Shown: piece after piece, positions 1 through 7,048 of the stretch
How positions within the stretch are numbered: the first letter of the stretch is position 1
Layout: every line of letters starts with the position of its first letter
From: Streptomyces marianii
Lineage (GTDB): Bacteria; Actinomycetota; Actinomycetes; Streptomycetales; Streptomycetaceae
DNA length: 64,000 nucleotides
Direction: 5' to 3'
NCBI RefSeq assembly: GCF_005795905.1
Contig: NZ_VAWE01000001.1
Location: 3,580,001-3,644,000, forward strand
Notes under the pieces: model-generated
Databases searched by the model: none
Seen by the model: only the letters and a program-made list of their open reading frames with translations
What the model was told of the DNA's origin: nothing
Position numbers and translations under genes: made by a program

Positions 1-400
1 GTCCACGGACGGCGGAGCGGGCATCGTCTATCTGCTCGACGATCCGGACGTGGTCCGCCGCAAGATCATGCGTGCCGTGACCGACAGCGGTCAGGACGTC
101 GTCCACGACCGTGAGAGCCGGCCCGGCGTATCGAATCTGCTGGAGATCCTCGCGGCCTGCGAGGGCGGGAACCCGGAGGGGCTGGCCGGTGCGTACGAGT
201 CGTACGGCGCGCTCAAGAAGGACACGGCCGAGGCGGTGGTGGAGCTGCTGAGGCCGCTCCGGGAGCGGCACGCGGAGCTGGCGGCCGATCCGGCGTATGT
301 GGACGACGTGCTGAGGGCGGGGGCCGCGAGGGCTCGGGGGCTGGCCCGTCCTCTGGTGGATCGCGCCTATCGGGCGATCGGGCTGCTTCCGGTCTGCTGA
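1..400 (+). CDS. trpS: Tryptophanyl-tRNA synthetase, C-terminal part
   Basis: Class I aminoacyl-tRNA synthetase that charges tRNA-Trp in the cytoplasm. The frame is open from base 2 and only the last ~132 residues lie in the window. The first visible residues (TDGGAGIVYLLDDPD) follow the spot where the KMSKS loop sits in TrpS, and VRRKIMRAVTDSG is the characteristic segment after it. The remainder is the helical anticodon-binding region ending at LLPVC. The 5' part is missing only because the window begins inside the gene. Its last 34 bp overlap, tail to tail, the 3' end of the GlxA-like gene on the other strand. Confidence 0.9.
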   Translation, partial: STDGGAGIVYLLDDPDVVRRKIMRAVTDSGQDVVHDRESRPGVSNLLEILAACEGGNPEGLAGAYESYGALKKDTAEAVVELLRPLRERHAELAADPAYVDDVLRAGAARARGLARPLVDRAYRAIGLLPVC

Positions 401-1368
401 CGGAAGGCTGTCCGGTAGTCGCGCGGGCTGGTGGCGAGGTGGCCGGCGAAGTGCTGGCGCATGGTCACCTCGCTGCCGAATCCCGTGCGGCGGGCGACTT
501 CGGGGATGGGGTGATCGGTGAGCTCGAGGAGCTTCTGAGCGGCTGCCACCCGCTGGGCGATCAGCCAGTGGAGAGGGGTGGTTCCGCTGGTGGCCTGGAA
601 GTGACGGGCGAAGGAGCGGGGCGACATGCCTGCGCGGGCGGCGAGTGACGCGACGGTGTGCGGCTCGGCGAGGTGGGCGAGGGCGTAGTCGCGGACGGCG
701 GCGAGAGCGTCGGCGTCTCGATCGGCCCGCGGTGTGGGGTGCTCGATGAACTGGGCCTGGGTTCCCGTGCGGAAGGGCGCGGTGACCATCGAGCGGGCGA
801 TGGTGGCGGCGGCTTCGGCGCCGTGGGTGATGCGGACGAGATGGAGGCACAGATCGATTCCGGCAGCGGTGCCGGCGGAGGTCCAGATGTTGCCGTCGTG
901 GAGGAAGAGTGCGTCGGGGACGACGGTGACCCGGGGATGGTGCTCGCGGAGGAGGTGCGTGAGGCTCCAGTGGGTGATCGCACGACGGCCGTCGAGGAGG
1001 CCCGCCTGGGCGAGGGTGAAGGCGCCTCCGCAGAGTGCGGCGATCGGAGTGCCCCGGTCGTGGGCGTGGCGGAGGGCGTCGAGGACCGGCGAGGGGGCGG
1101 GGGTGAGATGGTCGTCGAGGCCGGGCACGACGACGAGGTCGGCGCGGCGGAGCCAGGCGAGGGTGCGATCGGGGGTGAGGCTCAGACCGCCCCGCATGGG
1201 TACGGGTGCGTGGTCGGCTGCGGCGCGGCGGAGTTCGAAGGGGGGTACGCCGCGGTCAGTGCGGTCGACGCCCCAGACCTCGTTGATGACGGAGACGTCG
1301 AAGGCCCGTACCCCCGGGAAGGCGAGGAGGGCGATGCGCTGGGGGGTTGCTGTCGTCGAAGCCGCCAT
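367..1368 (-). CDS. GlxA-type transcriptional regulator (DJ-1/PfpI + AraC HTH)
   Basis: A 333-residue DNA-binding regulator. Residues ~10-180 form a DJ-1/PfpI (class I glutamine amidotransferase-like) fold with the nucleophile-elbow sequence ALCGGAF. The last ~100 residues are an AraC-family double helix-turn-helix (VASLAARAGMSPRSFARHF, then IPEVARRTGFGSEVTMRQHF). Start chosen at the ATG reading MAASTTATPQ, since family similarity begins just after it; the longer open frame upstream is unlike the family. It is divergent from a cysteine hydrolase across ~76 bp, a common pairing in which such regulators often control the hydrolase. Regulation of that neighbour is inferred; the effector is unknown. 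Confidence 0.85.
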   Translation of the reverse strand: MAASTTATPQRIALLAFPGVRAFDVSVINEVWGVDRTDRGVPPFELRRAAADHAPVPMRGGLSLTPDRTLAWLRRADLVVVPGLDDHLTPAPSPVLDALRHAHDRGTPIAALCGGAFTLAQAGLLDGRRAITHWSLTHLLREHHPRVTVVPDALFLHDGNIWTSAGTAAGIDLCLHLVRITHGAEAAATIARSMVTAPFRTGTQAQFIEHPTPRADRDADALAAVRDYALAHLAEPHTVASLAARAGMSPRSFARHFQATSGTTPLHWLIAQRVAAAQKLLELTDHPIPEVARRTGFGSEVTMRQHFAGHLATSPRDYRTAFRQQTGSSPIAR

Positions 1369-1444
1369 GGGCTGGCAGTAAACCATCGATCGGCGACTTT
1401 TGTGCGTCTGTGGCGCGGTACGGCGCCCGGGCAGCATGGCGGGC

Positions 1445-2032
1445 ATGGAGATCGCGGAGAACGCAGCGCTGGTGGTCGTCGATGTGCAGAAGGCATTCGA
1501 GGAGGAGGACTTCTGGGGGCGGCGGAACAACCCGGGGGCGGACGAGAACATCGCCGCACTGATCGATGCGTGGCAGACGAGCGGCCGTCCGGTCGTGTTC
1601 GTACGGCATGACTCGTCGAAGCCGGGGTCGCCGCTGCGGCGGGGCCACGCCGGCAACGAGTTCAAGGACTACGTGGAGCAGCGGAGGGGGAAGGGAGCGG
1701 GACCGGAGTTGCTGGTGACGAAGACCGTGAACTCGGCGTTCTACGGGACCCCGGACCTGGGGGCATGGTTCGGTTCCCACGGGGTGCGTCAGTTCGTGGT
1801 GGCCGGGATCCAGACCAACATGTGCGCGGAGACCACGGCGCGGATGGGCGGGAACCTGGGGTACGAGGTGCTGTTCGCGCTGGATGCGACGTACACCTTC
1901 GACCTCGTGGGCCCGTTCGGCTGGAGCCTGGGGGCCGATGAGCTGGCACGGGCCACCGCCGTGTCGCTGCACGGGGGCGGGTTCGCGACGGTGGTCGCGA
2001 CGGAGGAGCTGGTGGCAGCCGCCGGGAAGTGA
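1445..2032 (+). CDS. Cysteine hydrolase, isochorismatase-like family
   Basis: A ~195-residue single-domain hydrolase of the isochorismatase/nicotinamidase superfamily. The catalytic triad is visible: Asp in VVVDVQ near residue 13, Lys in VTKTVNSAF, and the nucleophile Cys in GIQTNMCAETTAR. Substrates in this family include nicotinamide, ureidoacrylate, N-carbamoyl compounds and isochorismate, and the sequence alone does not choose between them. The frame also offers an ATG nine bases upstream (MAGMEIAEN); MEIAEN was preferred because family similarity begins there. It is divergent from the GlxA-type regulator, which may control it. Confidence 0.85.
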   Translation: MEIAENAALVVVDVQKAFEEEDFWGRRNNPGADENIAALIDAWQTSGRPVVFVRHDSSKPGSPLRRGHAGNEFKDYVEQRRGKGAGPELLVTKTVNSAFYGTPDLGAWFGSHGVRQFVVAGIQTNMCAETTARMGGNLGYEVLFALDATYTFDLVGPFGWSLGADELARATAVSLHGGGFATVVATEELVAAAGK

Positions 2033-2128
2033 GCACCGGCCCGGGTTCGGGCGCGCGCACGCCGGTGGACTCCGGGACGGTGATCCGGCCGCCGGCCCGG
2101 ACCGCGCGCGCCCGACGGCCGGAAGGCG

Positions 2129-2154
2129 GGTACCGCGACCGCCGTCGCGCTACC
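2129..2154. terminator. Possible bidirectional terminator
   Basis: GGTACCGCGAC and GTCGCGCTACC form an 11-bp stem with one mismatch and a 4-nt loop, between the convergent ends of the cysteine hydrolase and proC. There is no T-tract, which is usual in Streptomyces. Confidence 0.4.
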
Positions 2155-2193
2155 GGAACCCTGTCGGCCGGGCGGCCAGGGGGCGCCCCGGTC

Positions 2194-3003
2194 TCAGCCG
2201 TTGCCGGAAGCGAGCTCGCGGCTGCGGTCGCGGGCCGCTTCCAGCGCGGCGATGAGGGCGGCGCGCACACCGTGGTTCTCGAGTTCGCGGATGGCGTTGA
2301 TGGTGGTGCCCGCGGGAGAGGTGACGGCCTCGCGGAGCTTGACGGGGTGCTCGCCGGAGTCGCGCAGCATCACCGCGGCGCCGATCGCGGCCTGGACGAT
2401 CAGGTCGTGGGCCTGGGCCCGGGGCAGGCCGAGGAGGATGCCGGCGTCGGTCATGGCCTCGACGAGGAAGTAGAAGTAGGCGGGTCCGGAGCCGGAGAGG
2501 GCGGTGGCGGCGTCCTGCTGGGACTCGGGGACCCGAAGGGTCTTGCCGACTCCGCCGAAGATCTCCTCGGTGTGGGCCAGGTGCTCGACGGTGGCGTGGC
2601 TGCCGCCCGAGATCACGGACATGCCCTCGTCGACGAGGACGGGAGTGTTGGGCATGACACGGACCACGGGGGTGTTGGGGGCGAGCCGGCTCTCGATGGT
2701 GGCGGTGGTGATACCGGCGGCGGCGCTGATCACGAGGCGCTCCGCCGAGACATGGGGGGCGAGCTCGTCGAGAAGCCTGTTCATGTCCTGCGGCTTGACG
2801 GCCAGGATGAGGGTGTCGGCCCGTTTGGCGGCGTCCGCGTTGGTGACGGCTTCGACGCCGTAGCGGGTGCGGAGCTCCTCGGCGCGCTCGGCCCGGCGGG
2901 TGGTGACCAGCAGGGCCGAGGCGGGCCAGCCGGCCCGGATCATGCCGCTGAGCAGGGCCTCGCCGATCTTGCCGGTACCGAGGACTGCGACTGTCTGGGT
3001 CAT
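2194..3003 (-). CDS. proC: Pyrroline-5-carboxylate reductase
   Basis: Cytoplasmic enzyme for the last step of proline synthesis, NAD(P)H-dependent reduction of 1-pyrroline-5-carboxylate. The 269-residue protein is of normal family length. It has an N-terminal Rossmann motif (AVLGTGKIGEALL) and the C-terminal dimerisation/catalytic helices with ALSGSGPAYFYFLVEAM and SPAGTTINAIREL. The ATG reading MTQTVAVLG is chosen because similarity starts there; the frame stays open upstream over the ABC genes but is not coding. It lies 137 bp downstream of the ABC-2 permease on the same strand, probably with its own promoter. Confidence 0.95.
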   Translation of the reverse strand: MTQTVAVLGTGKIGEALLSGMIRAGWPASALLVTTRRAERAEELRTRYGVEAVTNADAAKRADTLILAVKPQDMNRLLDELAPHVSAERLVISAAAGITTATIESRLAPNTPVVRVMPNTPVLVDEGMSVISGGSHATVEHLAHTEEIFGGVGKTLRVPESQQDAATALSGSGPAYFYFLVEAMTDAGILLGLPRAQAHDLIVQAAIGAAVMLRDSGEHPVKLREAVTSPAGTTINAIRELENHGVRAALIAALEAARDRSRELASGNG

Positions 3004-3140
3004 GCGGGTCACCTCGCCGGGGTGGTGCGTGTGCACATGGTGGTCGTCCGTGTCCGTGGCCGGTCGCTTCCGGGTTCTTCCACGGACATGGACATCCTTG
3101 CACCGGGCTCCCCGTGGTGTCGGCGGCGTCCGAGGGGCGG

Positions 3141-3938
3141 TCACGCGGTGCGGCGGCGGAGGGTGGCCGCGCCCAGGGAGAGGACGAGGAGGGCGCAGGC
3201 GGCGACGACCAGGATGTCGCGGAGGAAGTCGGCGGTGACGTCGGTGTGGCGGAGCACCTCGTTCATGCCGTCGACGGCGTAGGACATGGGCAGCACGTTC
3301 GAGATGCCCTCGAGGACGGGCTGCATGTTGTCGCGGGCGGTGAAGAGGCCGCAGAGGAGGAGCTGGGGGAAGATCACGGCCGGCATGAACTGGACCGCCT
3401 GGAACTCGGATGCGGCGAAGGCGGAGACGAACAGGCCGAGGGCCGTGCCGAGCAGGGCGTCCAGCAGCGCGACCAGGAGCAGCAGCCAGGTGGAGCCGAC
3501 GACGTCCAGCCCGAGGAACCAGACCGCGAGCCCGGTCGCGAGGGCGGACTGGACGACGGCCAGGAGGCCGAACGCCAGGGCGTAGCCGGCGATGAGGTCG
3601 GCCTTCCCGAGGGGCATGGCGAGCAGTCGTTCGAGGGTGCCGGAGGTGCGCTCGCGCAGCGTCGCGATGGACGTGATCAGGAACATCGTGATCAGCGGGA
3701 AGATGCCGAGCAGCGAGGCGCCGATGGCGTCGAAGGTCTGCGGGCTTCCGTCGAAGACATAGCGCAGCAGGAAGAGCATCAGGCACGGCACCAGCAGCAT
3801 CAGGACGATCGAGCGGGGATCGTGCCGCAGCTGCCGCAGGACCCGGGCGGCGGTTGCGAGGGTGCGGGACGGGGAGAGCGCGGGGCGCGGCGCGGACTCG
3901 GCGGCGGTCGCGGGCGGGCGCGAGGGATGGGCGTTCAT
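3141..3938 (-). CDS. ABC-2 type transporter permease
   Basis: A 265-residue integral membrane protein with about six hydrophobic segments and the ABC-2 family signature (RERTSGTLERLLAMPLGKADLIAGY near residues 90-115). It is the membrane half of an exporter whose ATPase is encoded immediately upstream; the two overlap by 4 bp (ATGA), indicating coupled translation. Such pairs usually confer drug or metabolite efflux. The substrate is unknown. The short basic N-terminus precedes the first hydrophobic segment and no signal peptide is seen. Confidence 0.88.
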   Translation of the reverse strand: MNAHPSRPPATAAESAPRPALSPSRTLATAARVLRQLRHDPRSIVLMLLVPCLMLFLLRYVFDGSPQTFDAIGASLLGIFPLITMFLITSIATLRERTSGTLERLLAMPLGKADLIAGYALAFGLLAVVQSALATGLAVWFLGLDVVGSTWLLLLVALLDALLGTALGLFVSAFAASEFQAVQFMPAVIFPQLLLCGLFTARDNMQPVLEGISNVLPMSYAVDGMNEVLRHTDVTADFLRDILVVAACALLVLSLGAATLRRRTA

Positions 3939-4717
3939 CGAGCGGTCTCCTGGAGGGCGTCGGCCGTGTCGACGAGGTGGAGGAAGGCGTCTTCGACGGT
4001 GGCGGTGTCGTTGCGGCGGCGGAGGGCGTTGGGGGTGTCGTCGGCGAGGAGTTCGCCCTCGCGCAGCAGGAGGAGCCGGTGGCAGCGCTCGGCCTCGTCC
4101 ATGACGTGCGAGGAGACGAGGATCGTGGTGCCGCGTTCGTCCGCGACACGGTGGAAGAGGTCCCAGAGGTCGCGGCGCAGGACCGGATCGAGGCCGACGG
4201 TGGGTTCGTCGAGTACGAGTAGTTCGGGAGCGCCGAGGAGGGCGACGGCGAGGGAGACTCGGCTGCGCTGACCGCCGGAGAGCCTGCCCGCGAGTGAGCC
4301 GGCGTACGCGGCGAGGTCGACGTCCGCGAGGGCCTGGGAGACATGGCGCCGGCGCCGTTCGGCCGCGGCGCGACCGGGGTCGAGGACCGCGGCGAAGTAG
4401 TCCAGGTTCTGGCGGACGGTCAGATCGTCGTAGACGGAGGGGGCCTGGGTGACGTAGCCGATGCGGGAGCGCAGTGCGGCGTGGCCGGCGGGCCGGCCGA
4501 GGACGTCGAGGATGCCGGTGACCCTGGCCTGGCTGCCGACGACGGCCCGCATGAGAGTGGACTTGCCGCAGCCGGAGGGACCGAGGAGTCCGGTGATCTG
4601 CCCTCGCGGCACCTCGAAGTCGAGGTCGCGCAGGACGGTTCGGGAACCGCGGACGACGCTGAGGGCGCGCGCGTGGACGGCCGGTGCCGGAGTACCCTCC
4701 GGCGGATTATTCATCAT
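3935..4717 (-). CDS. ABC transporter ATP-binding protein (ABC-2 exporter)
   Basis: A 260-residue ATPase energising the adjacent ABC-2 permease. Visible motifs: Walker A GPSGCGKST, Q-loop YVTQAPS, signature RLSGGQRSRVSLA, Walker B LLVLDEPTVGLDP and the H-loop SSHVMDEAERC. Start placed at the ATG-ATG pair reading MMNNPPEG; the longer open frame upstream lacks similarity. There is no good ribosome-binding site and the start sits inside a perfect palindrome, so the message may be leaderless or nearly so and repressor binding could occlude it. The operon is this gene plus the permease, with no regulator gene beside it. Confidence 0.9.
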   Translation of the reverse strand: MMNNPPEGTPAPAVHARALSVVRGSRTVLRDLDFEVPRGQITGLLGPSGCGKSTLMRAVVGSQARVTGILDVLGRPAGHAALRSRIGYVTQAPSVYDDLTVRQNLDYFAAVLDPGRAAAERRRRHVSQALADVDLAAYAGSLAGRLSGGQRSRVSLAVALLGAPELLVLDEPTVGLDPVLRRDLWDLFHRVADERGTTILVSSHVMDEAERCHRLLLLREGELLADDTPNALRRRNDTATVEDAFLHLVDTADALQETAR

Positions 4718-4731
4718 GCGGTGAATAATCC
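4704..4731. promoter_or_regulatory. Perfect inverted repeat over the ABC exporter start codon (operator candidate)
   Basis: GGATTATTCA and TGAATAATCC are exact reverse complements separated by 8 bp. The site is A/T-rich against a very G/C-rich background and contains the ATG-ATG start of the ATPase gene. The geometry is that of a dimeric repressor operator (TetR, GntR or MarR type). No regulator gene adjoins it, so the protein would act from elsewhere. Confidence 0.65.
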
Positions 4732-4826
4732 ATCCGGAGCGGGTGGGCGTCAAGATGCGAGGCGGGGAGCCATGACATGCCCGGCGCCGGCGGGACGACC
4801 CGCGGACGACGGTCCGCGGTCCGTCG

Positions 4827-4854
4827 GTCCGCAGTCCGCAGTCCGCAGTCCGCA
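4827..4854. repeat. Four tandem copies of GTCCGCA
   Basis: Four exact head-to-tail heptamers, preceded by degenerate copies from about 4812. They lie in the non-coding stretch between the ABC operon and the decayed methyltransferase. A separate 15-bp direct repeat, GGCCGAGGCTCACGC, occurs at 4971-4985 and 5012-5026. Confidence 0.8.
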
Positions 4855-4984
4855 GGAGAACGACGGTGGCGCGGACGATCGCTGCTCGACCCGGGCGGCC
4901 GGACGCCCCGTCAGAAAGCGGTCGCATGGACTGCCGTCCGGCCTGACGAACTGGATGCACCCCTCCCGGCGGCCGAGGCTCACG

Positions 4985-5394
4985 CACTGGACCAGGAAGC
5001 GGAAGTCCGGTGGCCGAGGCTCACGCCCGCAGAGCCGGAAGACGACCGCTGCGGCGGTGTGCGAGCCCGTCGGGAGCGCGGACGCACCGGCTCTGCGCAG
5101 TGCGCCCGCCCCCTTGGATGTGCCATGCGGCTCAGCACCGCGGCCATGGCGGGGCCGGGTTCGACGGCGACGACCCGGGCGCCTCGGTCGCGCAACAGAC
5201 GGGTGGCGATGCCGGTACCCGCGCCGACGTCGACGACGCGGGAGTCCGGAAAGGTCTGCCGGTCAGTTCCTCGATCGCGTCGAGAAGGGCGGGCGGACAG
5301 CCGGGGCGGGCCGCCTCGTACTGGTCGGCGACGGACCCGACGGAAAGCGGCGGCCGTGGGCGTCAGGCCCCGGCCGCCGGGCCGCGTGCGTCAT
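4985..5394 (-). pseudogene. Decayed SAM-dependent class I methyltransferase
   Basis: On the minus strand one frame reads SVADQYEAARPGCPPALLDA, the typical N-terminus of a small class I methyltransferase. Near 5250 the reading shifts to PDSRVVDVGAGTGIATRLL and then ARVVAVEPGPAMAAVL, which is motif I plus the acidic residue ending strand 2. No single frame joins them, a second shift separates the likely ATG near 5394, and similarity ends near 5130, leaving no C-terminal half. The remnant is probably non-functional. Sequencing error would explain one shift but not the missing end. Confidence 0.6.
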
Positions 5395-5418
5395 GTGCCT
5401 CATCATGGCGCGGCCCGG

Positions 5419-5982
5419 TCACTTGCGCTTGGGCTTCCTCCGGGCCGCCGGGTTGCCGGTGCGCGTGCCACGGCGCTTCTCGTACTGCGCGAGGGCCGTC
5501 TCGTACTCCCCGCGCCGCAGTTCCTCCCCCGGCGCTTCGGCGAGCGAGCGGAAGAAGTAGGCGAGCAGCGCTCCGATGAAGCCGATCATCCGCAGGCTGT
5601 GCAGGGACTCGTCGCGCGCGGGGTCGGCCGGACGGCGCGAGAAGCCCTCCCAGGTCTTGCGGAAGGCGATGGCGCTGCACACCGCGAACGTCACGATCAC
5701 GAGCAGGTTGACGAAGCCGCCGACCCGGGCGGTCTCCAGGCCCTGGTAGGCGAACCGCAGGACGAGGCACCCGGTGACCGCCGCGGCGAGCGAGCCGGCC
5801 GCGACGGCGACGCGGCGCAGAACGTAACCGCCGTCGTGGTGGACCCAGGTGGTGCCGAAGAACCTGATCTCCTCGGGCTGCGGCCCGGCGCGGCCGTCGC
5901 TCCCGGCGCCGGACTCGCCGGGAGCGGCCGCGAAGCCGGGGGTACGGCTGGGGTGGGGACTGTCTCCACGGGTCTCGCTCAC
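5419..5982 (-). CDS. Small membrane protein of unknown function
   Basis: A 187-residue protein not assigned to a family. The first ~45 residues are Pro/Gly/Ser/Glu-rich and soluble. Hydrophobic segments follow at about residues 70-85, 95-115 and 140-155 (for example VAAGSLAAAVTGCLVLRF and FVNLLVIVTFAVCSAI). The tail is strongly basic (RRKPKRK). The GTG reading MSETRGDSPH was chosen because codon bias and plausible protein begin there, although the frame remains open upstream. It stands alone between the methyltransferase remnant and a long non-coding stretch. Confidence 0.65.
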   Translation of the reverse strand: MSETRGDSPHPSRTPGFAAAPGESGAGSDGRAGPQPEEIRFFGTTWVHHDGGYVLRRVAVAAGSLAAAVTGCLVLRFAYQGLETARVGGFVNLLVIVTFAVCSAIAFRKTWEGFSRRPADPARDESLHSLRMIGFIGALLAYFFRSLAEAPGEELRRGEYETALAQYEKRRGTRTGNPAARRKPKRK

Positions 5983-6598
5983 GCACCCGATTATCCCCGG
6001 CCGCTCCCGGCCCCCGGACGCGGCCGCGGGGAACGGGTCCCCGAGCGGCCCGGCCACCGCCCGCGGCAGATTCGGCGACGGCCGGCGCCCGCCCGGACGG
6101 AGCCGCCCCGCGTCCGCGCATGGGCGGAGGAGGCACGGCGGGCCGCAGAGGCGGCCGGGACCGCCGCGGAGTCCTCGGCCGCGGGGACGAGGGTGCCGGC
6201 TGCCGTGGTGGGCGCGAACGACGTCACGCAAACGGTCGAGACGCCCCGCCCGCACATCGGCAGTCCCACTGCCGGTGTCGAGCCGGACGTCCGGGCCTCG
6301 GGCGGCGGGCCGGGCAGCGCTCCGCGAGCGGAGCGAACGCGGTCGCCAGGCGGGCGGCGGACGCGGCCGTCGGCGCCGTGGCTGACCCGGTCACCGGAAG
6401 GGTCATCGCCCCCGGACCCGGTCACCGGAAGGAACGCCGCCCCCGGAACCGTGACGGACCCGGTCACCGGAAGGGACGCCGCCCCCGGGCCCACCGGGCC
6501 CACCGAGTGCCCGGGCCCGGGCTCCGTCCCTGACGAGTCGAGTCGAGTCACCGGAGTGTCCACGCCGGTCCGGGTGTCCGGCCGGACGGAGCCGCCGG
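5983..6598. other. Non-coding stretch with short direct repeats
   Basis: About 615 bp with open frames on both strands but Pro/Arg/Gly-rich translations lacking any family feature, as expected of extreme G+C. It holds the 18-bp repeats listed at 6384-6474. It should also contain the promoter of the small membrane protein. I see no RNA gene. Confidence 0.5.
6384..6474. repeat. Three copies of an 18-bp direct repeat
   Basis: GACCCGGTCACCGGAAGG occurs exactly at 6384-6401, 6415-6432 and 6457-6474, with similar C-rich spacers of 13 and 24 bp. A partial copy follows near 6546. The core GGTCACCGG is itself nearly palindromic. Confidence 0.8.
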
Positions 6599-6922
6599 TC
6601 AGGCACAGCGCACGGCCACGTACCCGTCGCTGCCCGTGTTCACGTACGCGTCGGAGACGAACTGGCCGTTGGCGATGTTGTCCCACAGGTTCGACGTGCC
6701 GTACGGCCCGGTGACGGTCTCGCCCGGCTTCTGGCAGTTGATCGGCACGCGCGCGCCGTACTGCAGCACCCTGACGATCTGGTAGTGGGTTCCCGGCCCG
6801 CTGCGGACGTTCAGGCGGTAGCCGGGGGCCACCGCGTAGCGTCTCGTGGCGCGCGGTGCGGCGAGGGCCTGGGGCTCCGCCTCTTCCGCCTCTTCCACGC
6901 TTTCGCTTCCTTCGACGGCCAT
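6599..6922 (-). CDS. SH3b-domain small protein
   Basis: A 107-residue protein. Residues ~1-25 are acidic (ESVEEAEEAE) and the rest is a bacterial SH3 domain with the typical YRLNVRSGPGTHYQIVRVL segment and a C-terminal Cys. Two Cys (in INCQ and AVRCA) could form a disulfide. SH3b domains commonly bind cell-wall peptides, but no signal peptide is evident, so export is uncertain. A good Shine-Dalgarno (GGGGGAGG) precedes the ATG. It is divergent from the kinase gene; a functional link is not established. Confidence 0.8.
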   Translation of the reverse strand: MAVEGSESVEEAEEAEPQALAAPRATRRYAVAPGYRLNVRSGPGTHYQIVRVLQYGARVPINCQKPGETVTGPYGTSNLWDNIANGQFVSDAYVNTGSDGYVAVRCA

Positions 6923-7048
6923 GAAGGCCTCCCCCGCGTTTCGAAAGACATGTCTGCGCCCCGCAGGCTAGCAAGCCGCCGCCGACTCGTACGCGCCATC
7001 GACTAGGCTCCGTGAGTCGCGCTTGCGGACAGAACACGGGGGTGGGCG

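Noticed and set aside
2194..4344. A single 716-residue protein fusing proC to an upstream frame
   Set aside because: Similarity to ProC starts exactly at the internal ATG; the upstream part is the antisense/out-of-frame reading of the ABC permease and ATPase genes.
4827..6474. CRISPR-like repeat arrays
   Set aside because: Repeats are 7-18 bp, two to four copies, with irregular or no spacers and no cas genes.
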